Source of the DNA: Blastocystis sp. Blastoise
Lineage: Eukaryota; Sar; Bigyra; Opalinata; Blastocystidae
Length of the DNA: 64,000 bases
Direction of reading: 5' to 3'
Assembly (NCBI GenBank): GCA_039096225.1
Contig: JBBPEB010000030.1
Span: 186,001 to 250,000 of the forward strand
Translations under genes and position numbers: made by a program
In this document: piece after piece, positions 44,282 to 57,330 of the stretch
Layout: each line of letters opens with the position of its first letter
Numbering within the stretch: the stretch's first letter is position 1
The notes under the pieces: model-generated
Database searches by the model: none
What the model saw: only the letters and a program-made list of their open reading frames with translations
What the model was told of the DNA's origin: nothing

Positions 44282-45300
44282 ATGAGGATATTAAGAATAT
44301 ATTATATATATACAGCAGTCCACATATAGATTTGATAATCTACAACTTCAGTTATATTAATATTAGTATCCGGTAGAGATCATACAATATATATTCATAG
44401 TGATAATATAATAATAAAGATAATATAATAATAAAGGTAATATAATAATAAAGATAGTTTAATAATAAAGATAGTTAAATAATAAATCTAATAATAAATA
44501 TACGTGTTAAAGAATGATAAGTAGAAGAAGAATTAAAGAGAACCATAGAAATAGTTGTTTTGGGGAAACCATTAATAGTCTAATAAAAATTTAATAAATT
44601 TATAAGTGAATAAAAAAAAATAAAATAAAAAAAAAAATAAAAAACTATAAAAAGAATATAATTTTTCTTTTAAATATATATACGTTTTCTAATACAGTAG
44701 TAGAGACAGTAGATTTAACATAAACATAATGAAATGAAGAAGGAGACGAACTAATATCAGCATCTAAAGAGGCAAACATATCTTCTTCATTAGAATAAGT
44801 TTTCATTTGATATCCAGTTGGACAAGTAGTATTATCAGCAGAATAGCATATATAATTAGTAGTTGTATTATAAGTTTCAGGAATAAAATTCAATTTCCCA
44901 TAAGGAATTTGAGCGTATTCTACTTTTCCAATATCTGTTGTATTCAACGTTTCTATATATATACATATAACAATACATATAATAAGAAAAGAATGAAAGT
45001 AGAAATATCAATACGATTCATAGATTAATATATTTAAATACCTAAAGATTGTGAAGCAAAGTGAATAGCAACTACATGTTCAACAGTGTCAAAAACATCA
45101 CAAACAGGCATTTGGGTTTGTTTGAATGATGCATCCATACCTAATAAGGAATTCACATATGAAATATATTCTGAAGGATAGAGACTGTAGAATGAGGTGG
45201 AACTCTTCAAGTAATTGGCATGATCATGCATGAAAACATCGTATTCTCCAAAGGCTAATGAAACGAAAGAAACTACAAGGAAGAAAATCTTAAATGACAT
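44069..45300 (-). CDS. Secretory type I membrane protein, possibly V-ATPase accessory (ATP6AP2-like)
   Basis: Predicted 258 residues. Six exons on the minus strand: 45300-45042, 44952-44684, 44579-44504, 44372-44314, 44254-44204, 44131-44069. A signal peptide (MSFKIFFLVVSFVSLAFG) begins a lumenal domain rich in Ser/Thr and Asn glycosylation sites. One membrane helix (ALALIIIMAVVILAVI) is preceded by EVVDYQIYMW and followed by a short tail starting NIDYGEDTAGLFGKY. This C-terminal pattern (aromatic residues, helix, then an acidic Asp-Tyr/Pro-Gly segment) resembles the V-ATPase accessory protein ATP6AP2/renin receptor, but I recognise no further signature, so the assignment is tentative. Intron 3 ends in AC rather than AG (CTCTAC before codon Pro-Asp-Thr). 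Confidence 0.6.
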
Positions 45301-46797
45301 CTTATTTGGTTTGAAAGAATTATCAAGAAATATATGGGATAATAAAATAAAAACCTATAGATTTGGTCTTTTTTTTGTTTTTCATGGTTTTCTATAGATT
45401 CATAACGAAAATTCGTTTTTTATTAAAAAGAAAATAGAGCTGTTTTTATTATTTCAAAAACCATAAACTTTATAGAAGTGAATGTCTCCTAAGTATTCTG
45501 TATCTTCTTTTGATTCAAACTCATTACTCGATATATACATTGTTGCTATATGAAATCCATTAGAGATTAAACGACCATTTATTCTTATTCAAGTCTATTA
45601 TACTTTGATATATTGGATAATAGGAACGTGATATGTGAAGATACCGAATACTGAGAAAATATGAATAAACGGTGAAATTCAATATTATTTTTCTCAGTTT
45701 TTTAGATTTCTTATTTATTTTATTTTTCTAAGTTTGAAATATATTTGAATATTCAGTGGATACGTTGGAAGTGAAGAGTTAGTACTATATTTCTTATTCA
45801 ATCTTTATTAAATGTAAAAGAGAGTCTTTTGATGTTTTTATATGAGTTTTACTTTTTTTGCTTGATTTCCTAGGATCTGTGTACTATAATTATTTACAAT
45901 TATAAAAGAATTGAGATTGGTATGGAAAATGTACCCAATAAACTAGTTCAATACTTACTAAAAATTGTTTTTAATCACTTCTTCTTGGGTATTTCTGAAA
46001 TATATACTATCTCCTCATGATATATGATATATATGTATACTAATAACGATTATGAGAGTTTGTCAAGTGACCATTTCTTTTGCATATATCTTTTTTTATG
46101 TAATTTATGTGATGTTATGCGATAGAAGATAGAAAAAGAGGATGAAAATTAATTGAAAGTAAGTATGAAATGAGTAAGGAGAGTAGATATTGTGATTGAT
46201 AATTGAATGATTGTTTTCTAATCAGAGAGACTTGGGAATCTCATTGGTTATATGAAGAGATATATCCAATCAGTTTGTAGATGGCGTAGTCTTGTTCGTA
46301 ATTAGGAGATGTTTTCATTCTCAACGTTGTATCCAATGAATAGACTCTTTGAAAAGAGTTGACGGTTCTATTGGTTCTTTCAGATATTAGAAAATCAAAT
46401 TATTTTTGTTGTTCTTTAAGGAATGAATGGTTGTTATAGACTAGAATCTTTGTTTTATTGGCCAATGTTTTCATAACCCAATCAATGCGGAATTACCTCT
46501 TTGTTGCGAATGTTCTTCAAGATGACGCGTTGCCTTTTTACTCTTAATGCTATTCTTCTAGGGTTCGTCGTGGTATTTGATTGGCGTTTCTTCCCTTTTG
46601 AAGAACAAGTCAGAAAGAAAAGTGATCGATAATTTATTAAAAAGTACTTTGATATATATACCGTTTTTAACAGAATCCATATACTCCAATATTTTTCATT
46701 TTATAGATCAGACACATATATTGACATAATATTTTTTAGAATATATTTTTTTCTTTCTATTACTAATTGCTATTTTTGTATTGCTCACATACTAATC
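45301..46797. promoter_or_regulatory. Divergent intergenic region with CCAAT-box cluster
   Basis: 1.5 kb between diverging genes. The part at 46200-46600 is visibly less AT-rich. It has eight CCAAT or ATTGG pentamers (46243, 46266, 46333, 46370, 46457, 46462, 46478, 46580), two forming the palindromic pair ATTGGCCAAT. A heat-shock-like GAATGTTC lies at 46508-46515 and TTCTTC...GAAGAA around 46590-46604. The cluster ends about 0.2 kb before the first small heat-shock gene. Factor binding is inference. Confidence 0.45.
46508..46515 (+). promoter_or_regulatory. Heat-shock-element-like site GAATGTTC
   Basis: Matches the alternating nGAAnnTTCn unit; a third unit is present only in degenerate form (TTCAA). 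It sits 283 bases upstream of a small heat-shock protein start, which is why it is noted. Confidence 0.3.
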
Positions 46798-47923
46798 ATG
46801 ACTGGAACTACTTCTGGAAGCATCAAACACAAAAATCCTTCTTCACACTCTGTTAATTCTCGTACTAAAACAGCACATAAGGGATCTTCACCTAAAATGC
46901 CTATTCCTCGCTATAACTATTATTCAATGCCTCAAGACACTTCAATGCCTTATCTTTTATCTACAAGTCAAATTCCATCTACTAATCCTTTATATTCTCA
47001 AGCTTCTATTCCTGTAGAAGATCCAAGCAATCTCTATTACATGAAAACAGCTACTCCTTGCTATGGAATGCTTCCTAGTAGTCCAGTCAATACTATAGAT
47101 CCATATTTTCCTTCTATGGTAGTACCTCCCTATACTTTAAATCCTGTTGCACAAGAAATGAATCCTATATGTTCTTCATCCGTTCAACAACAACCATCTA
47201 TTAGCATAATTCAATCAGATACTGTAGAAGTATTTATATTATTTTTATTTTTAATATTATATATATTGTTTGTATAAATTAGATTTATGATACAATAGTT
47301 TTAATTATATATATAATAAGAAATTTATATATTATACATATGTTTTTATAGTTTCAAGATTGTTATAAGACTTTTGTTGATATTCCTGGACTGAGTGAGA
47401 AAGATATTAACATCGAAGTTGAAGGCAATAATATTGTTGTTAATGGAAATCGTACATTATCTTATGCTAATTCTAGAAGTATCCTTTTTAAAGAACGTTT
47501 TTCTGGTCCTTTTCGTATATGTATTCCCGTATGTTTTTTATAATTTATTTTTTTAAGTTATATATTATTATAAATATTTATGATATTAAATGTATAATGT
47601 AAATATATTATTAATAATATAAATATTTATGATAATAATAAATATATTAATATATTAATAATATAAATTTTTTAAATAATAATACATATATAAATATATT
47701 AATAATATAAATAATAATGCTATATATAAAATAAAAAAGGTAATAATTACCCTTTTTATAGTTTCTTCCTGAGAAAGTTGATGTACAGAATATTCGTGCA
47801 TTTATGGAGAATGGAGTATTAACAATTCATTTTAAGAAGATGATGAGACATATTAAAGAGAAACAAACTCAATTATTTCGAAAAATATCATGTCGAATTG
47901 CTCCTCAGAAAGTTATGTATTAA
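46798..47923 (+). CDS. Small heat-shock protein 1 (alpha-crystallin domain)
   Basis: Predicted 256 residues. Exons 46798-47229, 47352-47528, 47762-47923. A long N-terminal extension (about 144 residues) rich in Ser, Pro and Tyr precedes the alpha-crystallin/Hsp20 domain: VDIPGLSEKDINIEVEGNNIVVNGNR, then ERFSGPFRICIP, and the last strands NIRAFMENGVLTIHFKK, where GVLTI is the family's conserved GVL motif. It is an ATP-independent holdase chaperone forming oligomers. The C-terminal extension is short and basic, with no IxI motif. A second gene of this type follows 1 kb downstream with an intron at the same place (after CIP). Confidence 0.85.
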
Positions 47924-48929
47924 AGTGATGTGATTATTTAATTATATAGAAAGAATTATTATTCATTTCTTTTCTATTTTATAAAACATAATTTATCTGT
48001 ACCATATAATATATTCTATACAAGTTTCTTATTCTTCATAATAGAATGAATACTCTTTCTTATACTATTATTTTTTTTATATAATTTTTATATATTACCT
48101 TTTGATTTTCTTTCTTATATTTCTATATATATATATATTGTGAGATATTTATTTATTATTGTTAGTATAGCTTTTGTCGACTTTTCATGGTCGTAAAAAT
48201 AATTTTCATATTTACTTTTGATTCGTATATATTCTTTTTTTTAAATAACTAATATCCTATTATCTATTTTTTTTTTATTTGATACTATAAATAAATATCT
48301 ATATATATAATAATAATAATAATGATAACAATAATTTTAGATATACTTTGACTTATTTCGTGGTAATGCCTTTTTATATCTATTCTATTTTTTTTTCTAT
48401 TTATATTTGAAATTCATTTATTCAAAGTCTTTTTTTTCTTTATATATATTTTTATATTCTCTATTTATTGTATTATAGTTTTTCTTTTGACATTTCTATC
48501 TGCTTTTCTTTTCATATAAATAATATATTATATATATATATATATATATCATTTAATATATTATTATATATATATTTCTATAAATGTACTTTTGATTTTA
48601 TAATAACTTTTGATTCTTTATTTATATATACTTTTGTTTTCTACTATTTTTTTTGTTCATCTTTATTCTCGTTCTTTTGTTTATTGGTTGTTTTGTTTGA
48701 TTATTAAATTGAATTTATTAAAATTAAAATAACACATGCATGTATTATTTTATACATTAAAAGAGTGACTGTCTTCTTTTATAGAAAAAGTTATAAAGAA
48801 TATTACCACGGTAATTATCTTCTTTCTTTATATTTTTTAATAGATAATCATGAATAAAATGAATATCACTTTTTCTACAATTGTATTTTATTATATTGAA
48901 TTTGTTTTTTGTATACTATAAATTAATTT
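47924..48929. other. Intergenic region between small heat-shock genes
   Basis: About 1 kb, T-rich on the plus strand, without a supported gene. The 79-codon frame at 48468-48707 is a low-complexity Phe/Tyr/Ile artefact. Confidence 0.45.
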
Positions 48930-50180
48930 ATGTCTTCTGAAACTAAAAAGAGAAGAGCAGATTCTACAGATACATATTGTGGAGAAACTACTAATAATTC
49001 GATGTTTACTCCATTTGACATGTGTGATCCATCTATTGGAGAATTTTGCAGCGCTTTTATTCAACAAGGTCTCTATGATTTCACAACTCTAGATACACGA
49101 TCACAATGGAATTATCATGCAGTTAATTCTCAAATTCAAAAGGTTTTACAGAAAATTCCGTATATTTTGTTTATATACACGCTATTTTTATTTCTATAAT
49201 ATCTATTTCTTATTCAGTTAATAAAGATCCTATAATTGTAAGCTTTTCTTTTATTTAGTGCTATAATGTATCCAGGATCTCTTTCTAAAGTTCAGGTAGA
49301 CTGTATTGAATATTCTGATTATTTTGCTGCTTATGTTGATATTCCTGGAGTACCCAAAGAATCACTGGATATATCTATAGAAGAACCTTATTTGTTTATT
49401 CAAGGAAGTCGTAATTTAGAATATGGAGAAAATGCTGATTATTTACATCAAGAACGATTTAATGGACCTTTTATGGTTTGTATTCCTGTATATCTATATA
49501 TTTTAATTTCTACTATCTATTAATTGCTATAATTCTATATATATTCATGCAATATATACTTATTCTCTATATTATATATTCTATAGATTAACTCTCATGT
49601 TATTGATTTGAATACAGTGAAAGCTTCTCTTGAAAATGGTATATTAACTGTTGTTTTTAATAAAAAGAACGATAAAGAATCTAAATCAAGTCGTACCGTA
49701 GAATTCATTGACTCCTCCTCTTTAAATAAAACATTATCAAATAATAGTTCTTCTAGTATATTGTTGCATCTATGTTGTTAAAATTATTTTATATATGAAT
49801 ATTATAGATTTAAATATTATTTGTTTATTTATTATAGATTTAATTAAAAATAAATATTATATATTTAATTGAAATTATATAAATATTATATATTTAATAT
49901 TATATACTATTATTTCTACATATATATATTTCTTTTAGATTCTTCACGGACTAATAATACCTTTATTACCGGTCCTTCTTTTAAAACACAAACTATATTT
50001 TCTAATAGTAATACGCCTGTAGTAACACATATAAATGATAATAATTCTATGAATACAAATAAAGATACATCAGCCACTTCTGAAAAGAAATCAGAAGAAC
50101 AAATGCATATATCTCCATCTATATCTACTGATTCTTCTATTCATATTACTCTTCATTCTAATTCTTCTCCTCAAGACTAA
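48930..50180 (+). CDS. Small heat-shock protein 2 (alpha-crystallin domain)
   Basis: Predicted 289 residues. Exons 48930-49159, 49259-49487, 49587-49755, 49939-50180. The Hsp20 domain reads VDIPGVPKESLDISIEEPYLFIQGSR, ERFNGPFMVCIP and NTVKASLENGILTVVFNKK (GIL form of the GVL motif). It has an N-terminal extension of about 80 residues and, unlike its neighbour, a Ser/Thr/Asn-rich C-terminal extension of about 110 residues encoded mainly by the last exon. The CIP intron position is shared with the upstream gene, supporting tandem duplication followed by divergence outside the core domain. Confidence 0.84.
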
Positions 50181-50707
50181 CAATAATTATATATATATTA
50201 TAGAATTCTATTATTCAATAGAATTTATTAGTATTATTTATATATCAATTTTTAAACTTTCTTTTATTTTTATTTACCATATTATTTTCCCTATTTTATT
50301 TTTGTCATTTTTTTGTCTAGTTTAATTATAGTTGTTTTTAAGTGTTTTTGTTTTTTAAATAATAATATCTTCAAGATAATAAGAGATAATGATATCAAAC
50401 AGTGTATTCATCACATATTAAGATTCTTAGATAGTTATTATCAATGTTATATATTATATGTTAATTCTTCAAATTATTCAGAAAGATATTATTACTTATT
50501 AATATTTACAAAAAGGAAACAAAAAGGAATATCACAAGTAATTATATGTAATTAATCCAAACAATATGATTCCAATACTTTTGATTCATTAATAATGTTC
50601 AATTTAATAAATAACTAAAAAAAATTGTAAAAACGGGTACAATATAACAAACTGAATAATGAATATAGAAATATATCTATATAAACATATTTGATAACAA
50701 ATAAATA
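50181..50707. other. Convergent intergenic gap, sHSP2 / XPB
   Basis: 527 bases between two stop codons. An 80-codon frame at 50313-50555 begins with TTG and shows no family features; it is not counted as a gene. Confidence 0.45.
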
Positions 50708-52339
50708 TTAATAGTTCTTATCTATTCTTTGTTTTTTAGCTTGTCTTCTTCTTTCTTCTGCCCTAAAGAATGGATGTATATGACGAACTGTCTTCTTTAT
50801 AACATGATCCGTAGAAGACATGGGTTTTAATCCTGAATTTGAAGCTGAACCCGATAATTCACTGTAAATAAACAAAGAACCACCTGATAAGGTACTAATA
50901 TTTGATTTTGATTTCCCACTTTTTGATCGTTCTCTTCCTTCGTAATCTCCACCTAAACTCATCTTTATTTGTTTACGTTCTTCTCTTTCTAATTCTTTAT
51001 TCTCATCAGATTCTTTTATACCAATATTTAATAGTTGTTCTTCTAAATCTTGTTGATATGATGTAATTTCTTGTTCTGTAATTAAATTCATAATAACTTT
51101 ATAAGTATATCCTTGAGCAGTTAAATATTGTTGACGTTTATCAGCATAAAACATATCTTGAGTATCTGAAGAGACTAATGAATAGAAATAAGCATTATAA
51201 CCATATGTAGATCCTGTTTTAGGACGAAGAATACGACCAAGACGTTGTGCTTCTTGTCTTCTAGATCCGAAATGTGAAGCTATTTGAATAATAACCGTTG
51301 CTTCGGGAAGATCAATAGATGTATCTCCTACTCTACTAATAAAAAGACAATTAAGTTTACTATTGGTTCGGAATTCTGATAAATATCGATTACGTTCAGT
51401 CTATATAATATAATATAATATAATATAATATAATATAATATAATATAATATAATATAATATAATATAATATAATATAATATAATATAATATAATATAATA
51501 TAATATAATATAACACTATATATATACAGCTGACACTTTACCATAAATCATGGGACATTTCATACTTTTAGCATAATATATTAACGCAGTAATATCATCA
51601 CTAAATACCAAGATCTTATCTCCTCTCTTCTGATGATAATCAATGAGATATTTACATGTCATAAATTTAGTAGGATTTAAAATACATAATTTTCGTTGAA
51701 CATCTTTCGAACTATTTAAATAATTTTTATAGAATAAAGGCGTCATTGGACACCACACTTCAAAACATCGCACGGTAGCCAAATAACCTTTCTAAATAGG
51801 GGATATATATAATATAAAATAATATAATATAATATAATCTATAATATAACTATAATATAATATATAATATAATCTATAAAACTATCAATAGTATAATCTA
51901 TAATAAAAATAATAATAATAATAATAATAATAATATATATATACACTTGTAAGATCCATCCAATTGGCTTCAAAGAGTCTTGGTCCTATAAGTGTATGTA
52001 AACTCTCAATTTGATTATCTTCACGAACGAGAGTGGCCGTTAACCCTAATTTACAATGACATCGGAGCATATTCACTACCTATATAATGGTAACATATAT
52101 ATATATATGATAAAATACGAAAATAATAATAATAAATATAATAAATATAATAATAATAATAATAATAAATCTTACCATTTGGAATGTTTTTGCAGGGACG
52201 ACATGGACTTCATCCAGAATAACAAGTCCCCATTCTCTCTCTCTAATTTGATTCATAATAGCAATAGATTTCTCATTAGATTTATGAGGAGATAACATTG
52301 GATATGTTGTTACTAATACACAACATTCTGGAAGAGCTT

Positions 52340-52375
<36 letters not shown>

Positions 52376-53296
52376 TATAGGATAAAAATAAAGTATTAAA
52401 TCTTTTAAATAATATATTACTTTTGAAGCACTACTTAATTCGATAATATTCTCATCTTTTATTTCAGACCATGTATGATATTCACGTATCCACTATATAA
52501 TCATATAATCATATAATAATATATATATATATATATACTTGAGTAACAGAGACTATACTATTACAAAGAACAATAGTACCTTTCTTCATTGTGGAAGTAG
52601 CTGTTACTCCAACTAATGTCTTACCAGCACCACAAGGAAGAACAATAATACCGGATCTTGCCCGCCCATTTCCGAACATTTTACTAAGTGCCCGCTCTTG
52701 ATAAACACGAATGTGTGTTGAGGGTCTTAAACGGATATCTAAATTAGGAATACTCTATAAATAAATAAAATAAATAAAATAATAATAATATATATAATAT
52801 ATAATAATAATAAACATAGTAAATTGAATAAATAATAAAAAAATAGAATAATTTACCTTATCATTTCTAAAATCATATTCTTCTAAAAGTGGATAATTGA
52901 GTTTTAAGCATTCTTCTTTTACTTTAGGTAATTTTTTCTCATCAATATAGAATGAATCTACTTTTGTACTGAGTTCATAAGATTGTTCGCTTTCTTCTTT
53001 AAAGATTGAATCATCATCAATTGAATTTCCCGCTTTCTCTGATTTGGCTGTATTTTGTATACCAGTCATAGATGAATCATGTATATCTAAATCAGCACCT
53101 ACTTTCTATAAACAAATATATAATAATAACTTTACAAATATATAAATATAATTACAAATTAATAAATCTATACATATAAACTAAAATTAATAAATATAAA
53201 TATAATAAAAACTTATTAAGCATACTAGAACTTCAAGGTTTTCTTCTAATTCCTTTTGAACAATACTACTTTGAAATCCTTCTGTTGTTTCCTATT

Positions 53297-53341
<45 letters not shown>

Positions 53342-54281
53342 CAATAATAATTATAATAATAATAAATTTAATAATAATAATTCTATATACTGTATTATCT
53401 TTATTAATTTTAGCATCTGCTATAATCGGGTCATTTAATAATTTACGTAAAATTTCAATATATGGACTTTCAATCTATATAGAAATATAAAGATCATTAT
53501 AAAATATAAATTAATAAAAACATATATATACTTGATATTGATTATCTTTTAAGACTAATTTGACTTTTCCATGAGTACTTGTATTTAACTGAATATCTTT
53601 AATCATATCTTCTGTTAACGATACTTTAGATAAACGATCCAATACCTATATTATAATTATGTTTTTATTCCTAATATAAACATCAAAACGATTAATTTCT
53701 TTTAAATAAATAATATTAACATTATAAATATCAACTTATGAAATACATTATAATTACCTTGATAATACTCTCTGTACTTAAACCTACTGAAACAGCTGAA
53801 TATAAAGATGAATTTGTAATTTGATATTCATGAATATGTTGAGGTCTTGATCTTGGTTCTGCAATAGCTGTCAAGAACTCTACTGCCTAGAAATAACAGA
53901 AAATGAAAACAATTTCAATATAAAAAAAATGAGAGCAAAACTTACTTGAGTATATAAAGGTCCACCAGTTTCCAAATAAACTCTTTTATTAGGACAAACC
54001 CATAAGGGTCGTTTCTCATGATCTGGTTTTAATACTAATTTTGAAAAATCACAGAAATGAGAAACTATAATTCTATAATGGAATAAATAATTAAAATAAT
54101 TACCATCATCTATTCTTCCAGACTCATAATCCTCATCTTCAAATTCAGAATCATCCTAATTAAAGAAAAAATTACATCCGATGTAATTATAACCAAATAC
54201 TTCATTATCTACATAATCTTCATCGGTATTCCTCCTTCCTCGTCTACCACTTCCTATTCTATGAGCACCAATTGGAGGCAT
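50708..54281 (-). CDS. XPB: XPB/ERCC3/Ssl2 DNA helicase-translocase of TFIIH
   Basis: Predicted 812 residues (human 782). Fourteen exons: 54281-54201, 54155-54104, 54064-53946, 53886-53758, 53645-53532, 53474-53391, 53291-53226, 53105-52857, 52754-52539, 52492-52421, 52340-52176, 52079-51945, 51791-51528, 51400-50708. Superfamily 2 translocase that opens promoter DNA in transcription and damaged DNA in repair. The N-terminal damage-recognition region has RPLWVCPN and [18 protein letters not shown]. Walker A is LPCGAGKT (around Lys343), the DEVH box is [12 protein letters not shown] (about 437-440), then [11 protein letters not shown] with the RED motif. The second RecA lobe has [15 protein letters not shown] and [17 protein letters not shown]. 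The C-terminal tail ends [14 protein letters not shown]. All key motifs are intact. Confidence 0.95.
51401..51527. repeat. (TATAA)n pentanucleotide repeat in last XPB intron
   Basis: About 20 tandem TATAA/ATAAT units fill nearly all of the 127-nt intron 13 of the XPB gene. A shorter array of the same unit fills the start of PRPF6 intron 7 (60710-60756). Confidence 0.9.
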
Positions 54282-54961
54282 TTATCTATAATTATCCTAA
54301 TAAAAAGAAAACACACAAAATTCTATGACTTAATTTCTTTTTCAACTGAATAAAAAAGAAATATTCGTTAAAATTCTTATTATATAGAAATATTTTGTTA
54401 TGTGAAGTCAAAAAATGATTATAATATATCTTATAGTATAGTTGAATCATCTATAGTGAAGAAACGTATAAATAATATGAAGAAAATGAATCATGTGTAT
54501 TACTTCCATACTATTTCAACTTAATTTTATTAATATATAATTGGGACAACGACTAATGATTCACTTTAGTCTTCTTTTTCATAATACACTTTTTTTCACA
54601 ATTTATTTTGAAATTTTACTTTTTTTTTCTTTGTTTTTTTATTCATATCACTCAAACAGTCAAAGATTATACTATAATTTAGTTTTAATAAATATTGAAC
54701 AATAAAAAGAAAGAAAGATCAGTGAAGCTTTTATAACATCGTCTCTTTCTAAAGCTCATGAAACATCATCTCAAGTTCTTCTTTATTTACTCTATATCCG
54801 TTATCTTATATCATATTTTTTGCTGATATTTATCAGAAAAAAACATTATTTGTGATTAAAACTGCGTCATCAAATCACTTTTATAATTTGGCTGTATATA
54901 TGATATTCATGATTTAACGACATCAACTATTTTATTAATAGTCTTCAAGTTATTCTTCAAA
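54282..54961. other. Divergent promoter region, XPB / GT61-like
   Basis: 680 bases between diverging starts, AT-rich, no recognisable element or frame. Confidence 0.45.
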
Positions 54962-56990
54962 ATGAGATTGAGGACTCCTTTTATAATACTGGTTGTAGCT
55001 TTATTATGGATACTTGCATATTTTTATGTGGCAGCTTCTATATCTAAAGGAACATTTAAGCAATCTTCGTCCAATAACAAAATAAAATTTCATCAGAGTT
55101 CTGAAAAGAAAATAGTGGATAAAGAAATGTTAACATTTTCTGTTTCTGATAAGAAGGTTTCCTATGTATCTACAGCAATGACAAAGAATAACGAAAATGT
55201 ATTTTTGTTTATTTTTCTCTAACATATGTTCTGAATTTTCAAAAATAATGTATATTGTCATCTAGTTTGAACAAGTATCAACTCTCAAAAGTCAACAAAT
55301 CGGATATCCTATTGTTTCTAATGAAGAAACTAGAGAAGTTCATAAAAGTATACTTGAGCCTAGTCCAATTCATAATTTAAGACACTCTCAAAATTCTGTT
55401 ATTCAAAATTCTTCTCCTTCTCAACAAGATTCAGTTATCCATGAAAGTAAATTCTTTAAATAGTTCAATTTCTTTATTTTTGACATATTTCTTTATATTT
55501 TATGAATATTATTTATAGGTGAAAAGACAGAATCATCTTTATCTCATAATACTATACATAAAGAATCAATATCAAGTTCTACTTCTTCTTCTAAATGGTC
55601 TGAAAAAGATAAATTAAATCATAAAAATAGAATTCAAAATAAAGTATATAATAAACCTTCTCAAATGATTCATTATCAGCCATTATCATTAAATCCTATA
55701 TATGGTCAAATACAATTTCATAAACAACCGAATATTCCAATTATAAATTCTTCATTAAGAACTGTTGATACTTCTAAACCTTTAAAACCTATTATAAATA
55801 ATCCTCATAAAGATGGTATAGAAACAGAATATATATTTGAATATCCATCATTTGTATTACCACCTCCTCTTAATGTTGAATCTACATTAACTGCTTCTTC
55901 ATTTACAAATGCAGGATTTTATCAAATGGTTCTTGGTAGTAGTTATCAACAATGTATACAAGATTCTATTTATAATTCAAAAGAAACATCAGTAAATATG
56001 TTTCATAGCGTTAATTGTAAAGAGAATCCTGGATTATGTGGTAATTCAAATACGTGGTTAACTTATTGTCAAAATCAATATCATATAGGAAAAATATGGA
56101 TAATAAAAAATTCGAATTTACCTATGAATATTGATTGTGGTTGGAGTAGTCCTTATTATCCAAGTAATTTTAAATCTTCTATGACTTCTAGACAATTAGA
56201 AGGAAAATATGTATTTTTACCTATTCCTGATGGTTGGTCTATACAACATTTTGTTGATGGTGTTTTACCAAAATTAGTTCAAATGGAATCCTTACTAAAT
56301 GATCCGAATGTCAAATTTCTTGTTGAATTACAAAATAATCGTTTTCCTATTGTTGAAAAATTATATAATCGACTTGGTATTTCCTCAGATCGTTTATTAT
56401 ATAGTAAACAATATCAAGGTACTATACATTTTGAAGAATTAATATTTCCTTGTATTACTCCTCCTATTCATCCTTATCTTTGGCAACGTGCTCAATATTT
56501 ATTGAAATTACCTCATATTATTAATCCAAATCTTCCTGAACCTGATACTATTGTTTATATATCAAGAAATCAAGGTACATATAATGGAGGAAGAAGAGTA
56601 GTAAATGAAGAACAAATCTTAGAATATTTACGTGATTATTTATCAGATACTCCTTATAAATTAGTATTATTCCGTGCTAAAGATTATCCTGATTTAGATT
56701 CTCTATTCGAATTCTGGTCACATGCTAAGATTGTACTCGGTCCTCATGGAGGTGCTTTTGCTAATGTTATTTTCTGGAGACCTCATACAGTTCTTTTAGA
56801 ATTCTTATATAATAATCCTGGTTATATAAGTCAACATTATAATTATCGTATGATGTTTTATTTAGAAGCTACTATGCTAGATATGAATTATCATTCTGTT
56901 CTTTGTAATGCGATTAATGGAGGAATTAACCCTGATCTGGATTGTGATTTTAATACTATTAAAACAATTCTTGATAATTATATCAATTAA
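54962..56990 (+). CDS. Type II membrane glycosyltransferase, GT61/DUF563-like
   Basis: Predicted 629 residues. Exons 54962-55198, 55266-55446, 55519-56990. A short cytoplasmic start (MRLRTPF) and one hydrophobic helix (IILVVALLWILAYFYVAA) give a Golgi/ER type II orientation, followed by a Ser/Lys-rich stem to about residue 230. The catalytic half has features of the GT61 family (EOGT, POMGNT2 and plant xylosyl/arabinosyltransferases): VFLPIPDGWSIQHFVDGVLP, DTIVYISRNQGTYNGGRRVV, and the diagnostic ARIVLGPHGGAFANVIFWRP-type motif near residue 545 (here KIVLGPHGGAFANVIFW). Donor sugar and acceptor cannot be assigned; transfer to N- or O-glycans in the secretory pathway is likely. Confidence 0.82.
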
Positions 56991-57281
56991 TTACTTTTTT
57001 TTTTCTCTCTCTCTTCATTCATATTTGTTATTATATTATTTTAAATATATATAAATATATTGTCATTTTTTTTCACATACTATCTACTTTTTTGATACAT
57101 AACTTATTATGTATTTGTTTTTCTCTATTTTTTGATGTATTCTATTAATTTTCTTTTCTTACATCTCTCTCTAATGAATAAAAGCAAAACAAATTTTTCT
57201 TTACACAGAATTGTTGTATTTATAAATAGAAGATATAATATAAATAAGATGATATTACAAAATAAAAGGATTGCTATATAA

Positions 57282-57315
<34 letters not shown>

Positions 57316-57330
57316 TATTAAAAATAATAA
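56991..57330. other. Convergent 3' intergenic gap, GT61-like / PRPF6
   Basis: 340 bases with a T-rich stretch after the GT61 stop and a TA run at about 57287-57311. Polyadenylation regions of both genes are expected here. Confidence 0.5.

Noticed and set aside
48468-48707. 79-codon Phe/Tyr-rich forward frame
   Set aside because: Composition of a T-rich spacer; no conserved motif.
50313-50555. 80-codon forward frame between sHSP2 and XPB
   Set aside because: No ATG at its start, no family feature, AT-rich composition like spacers.
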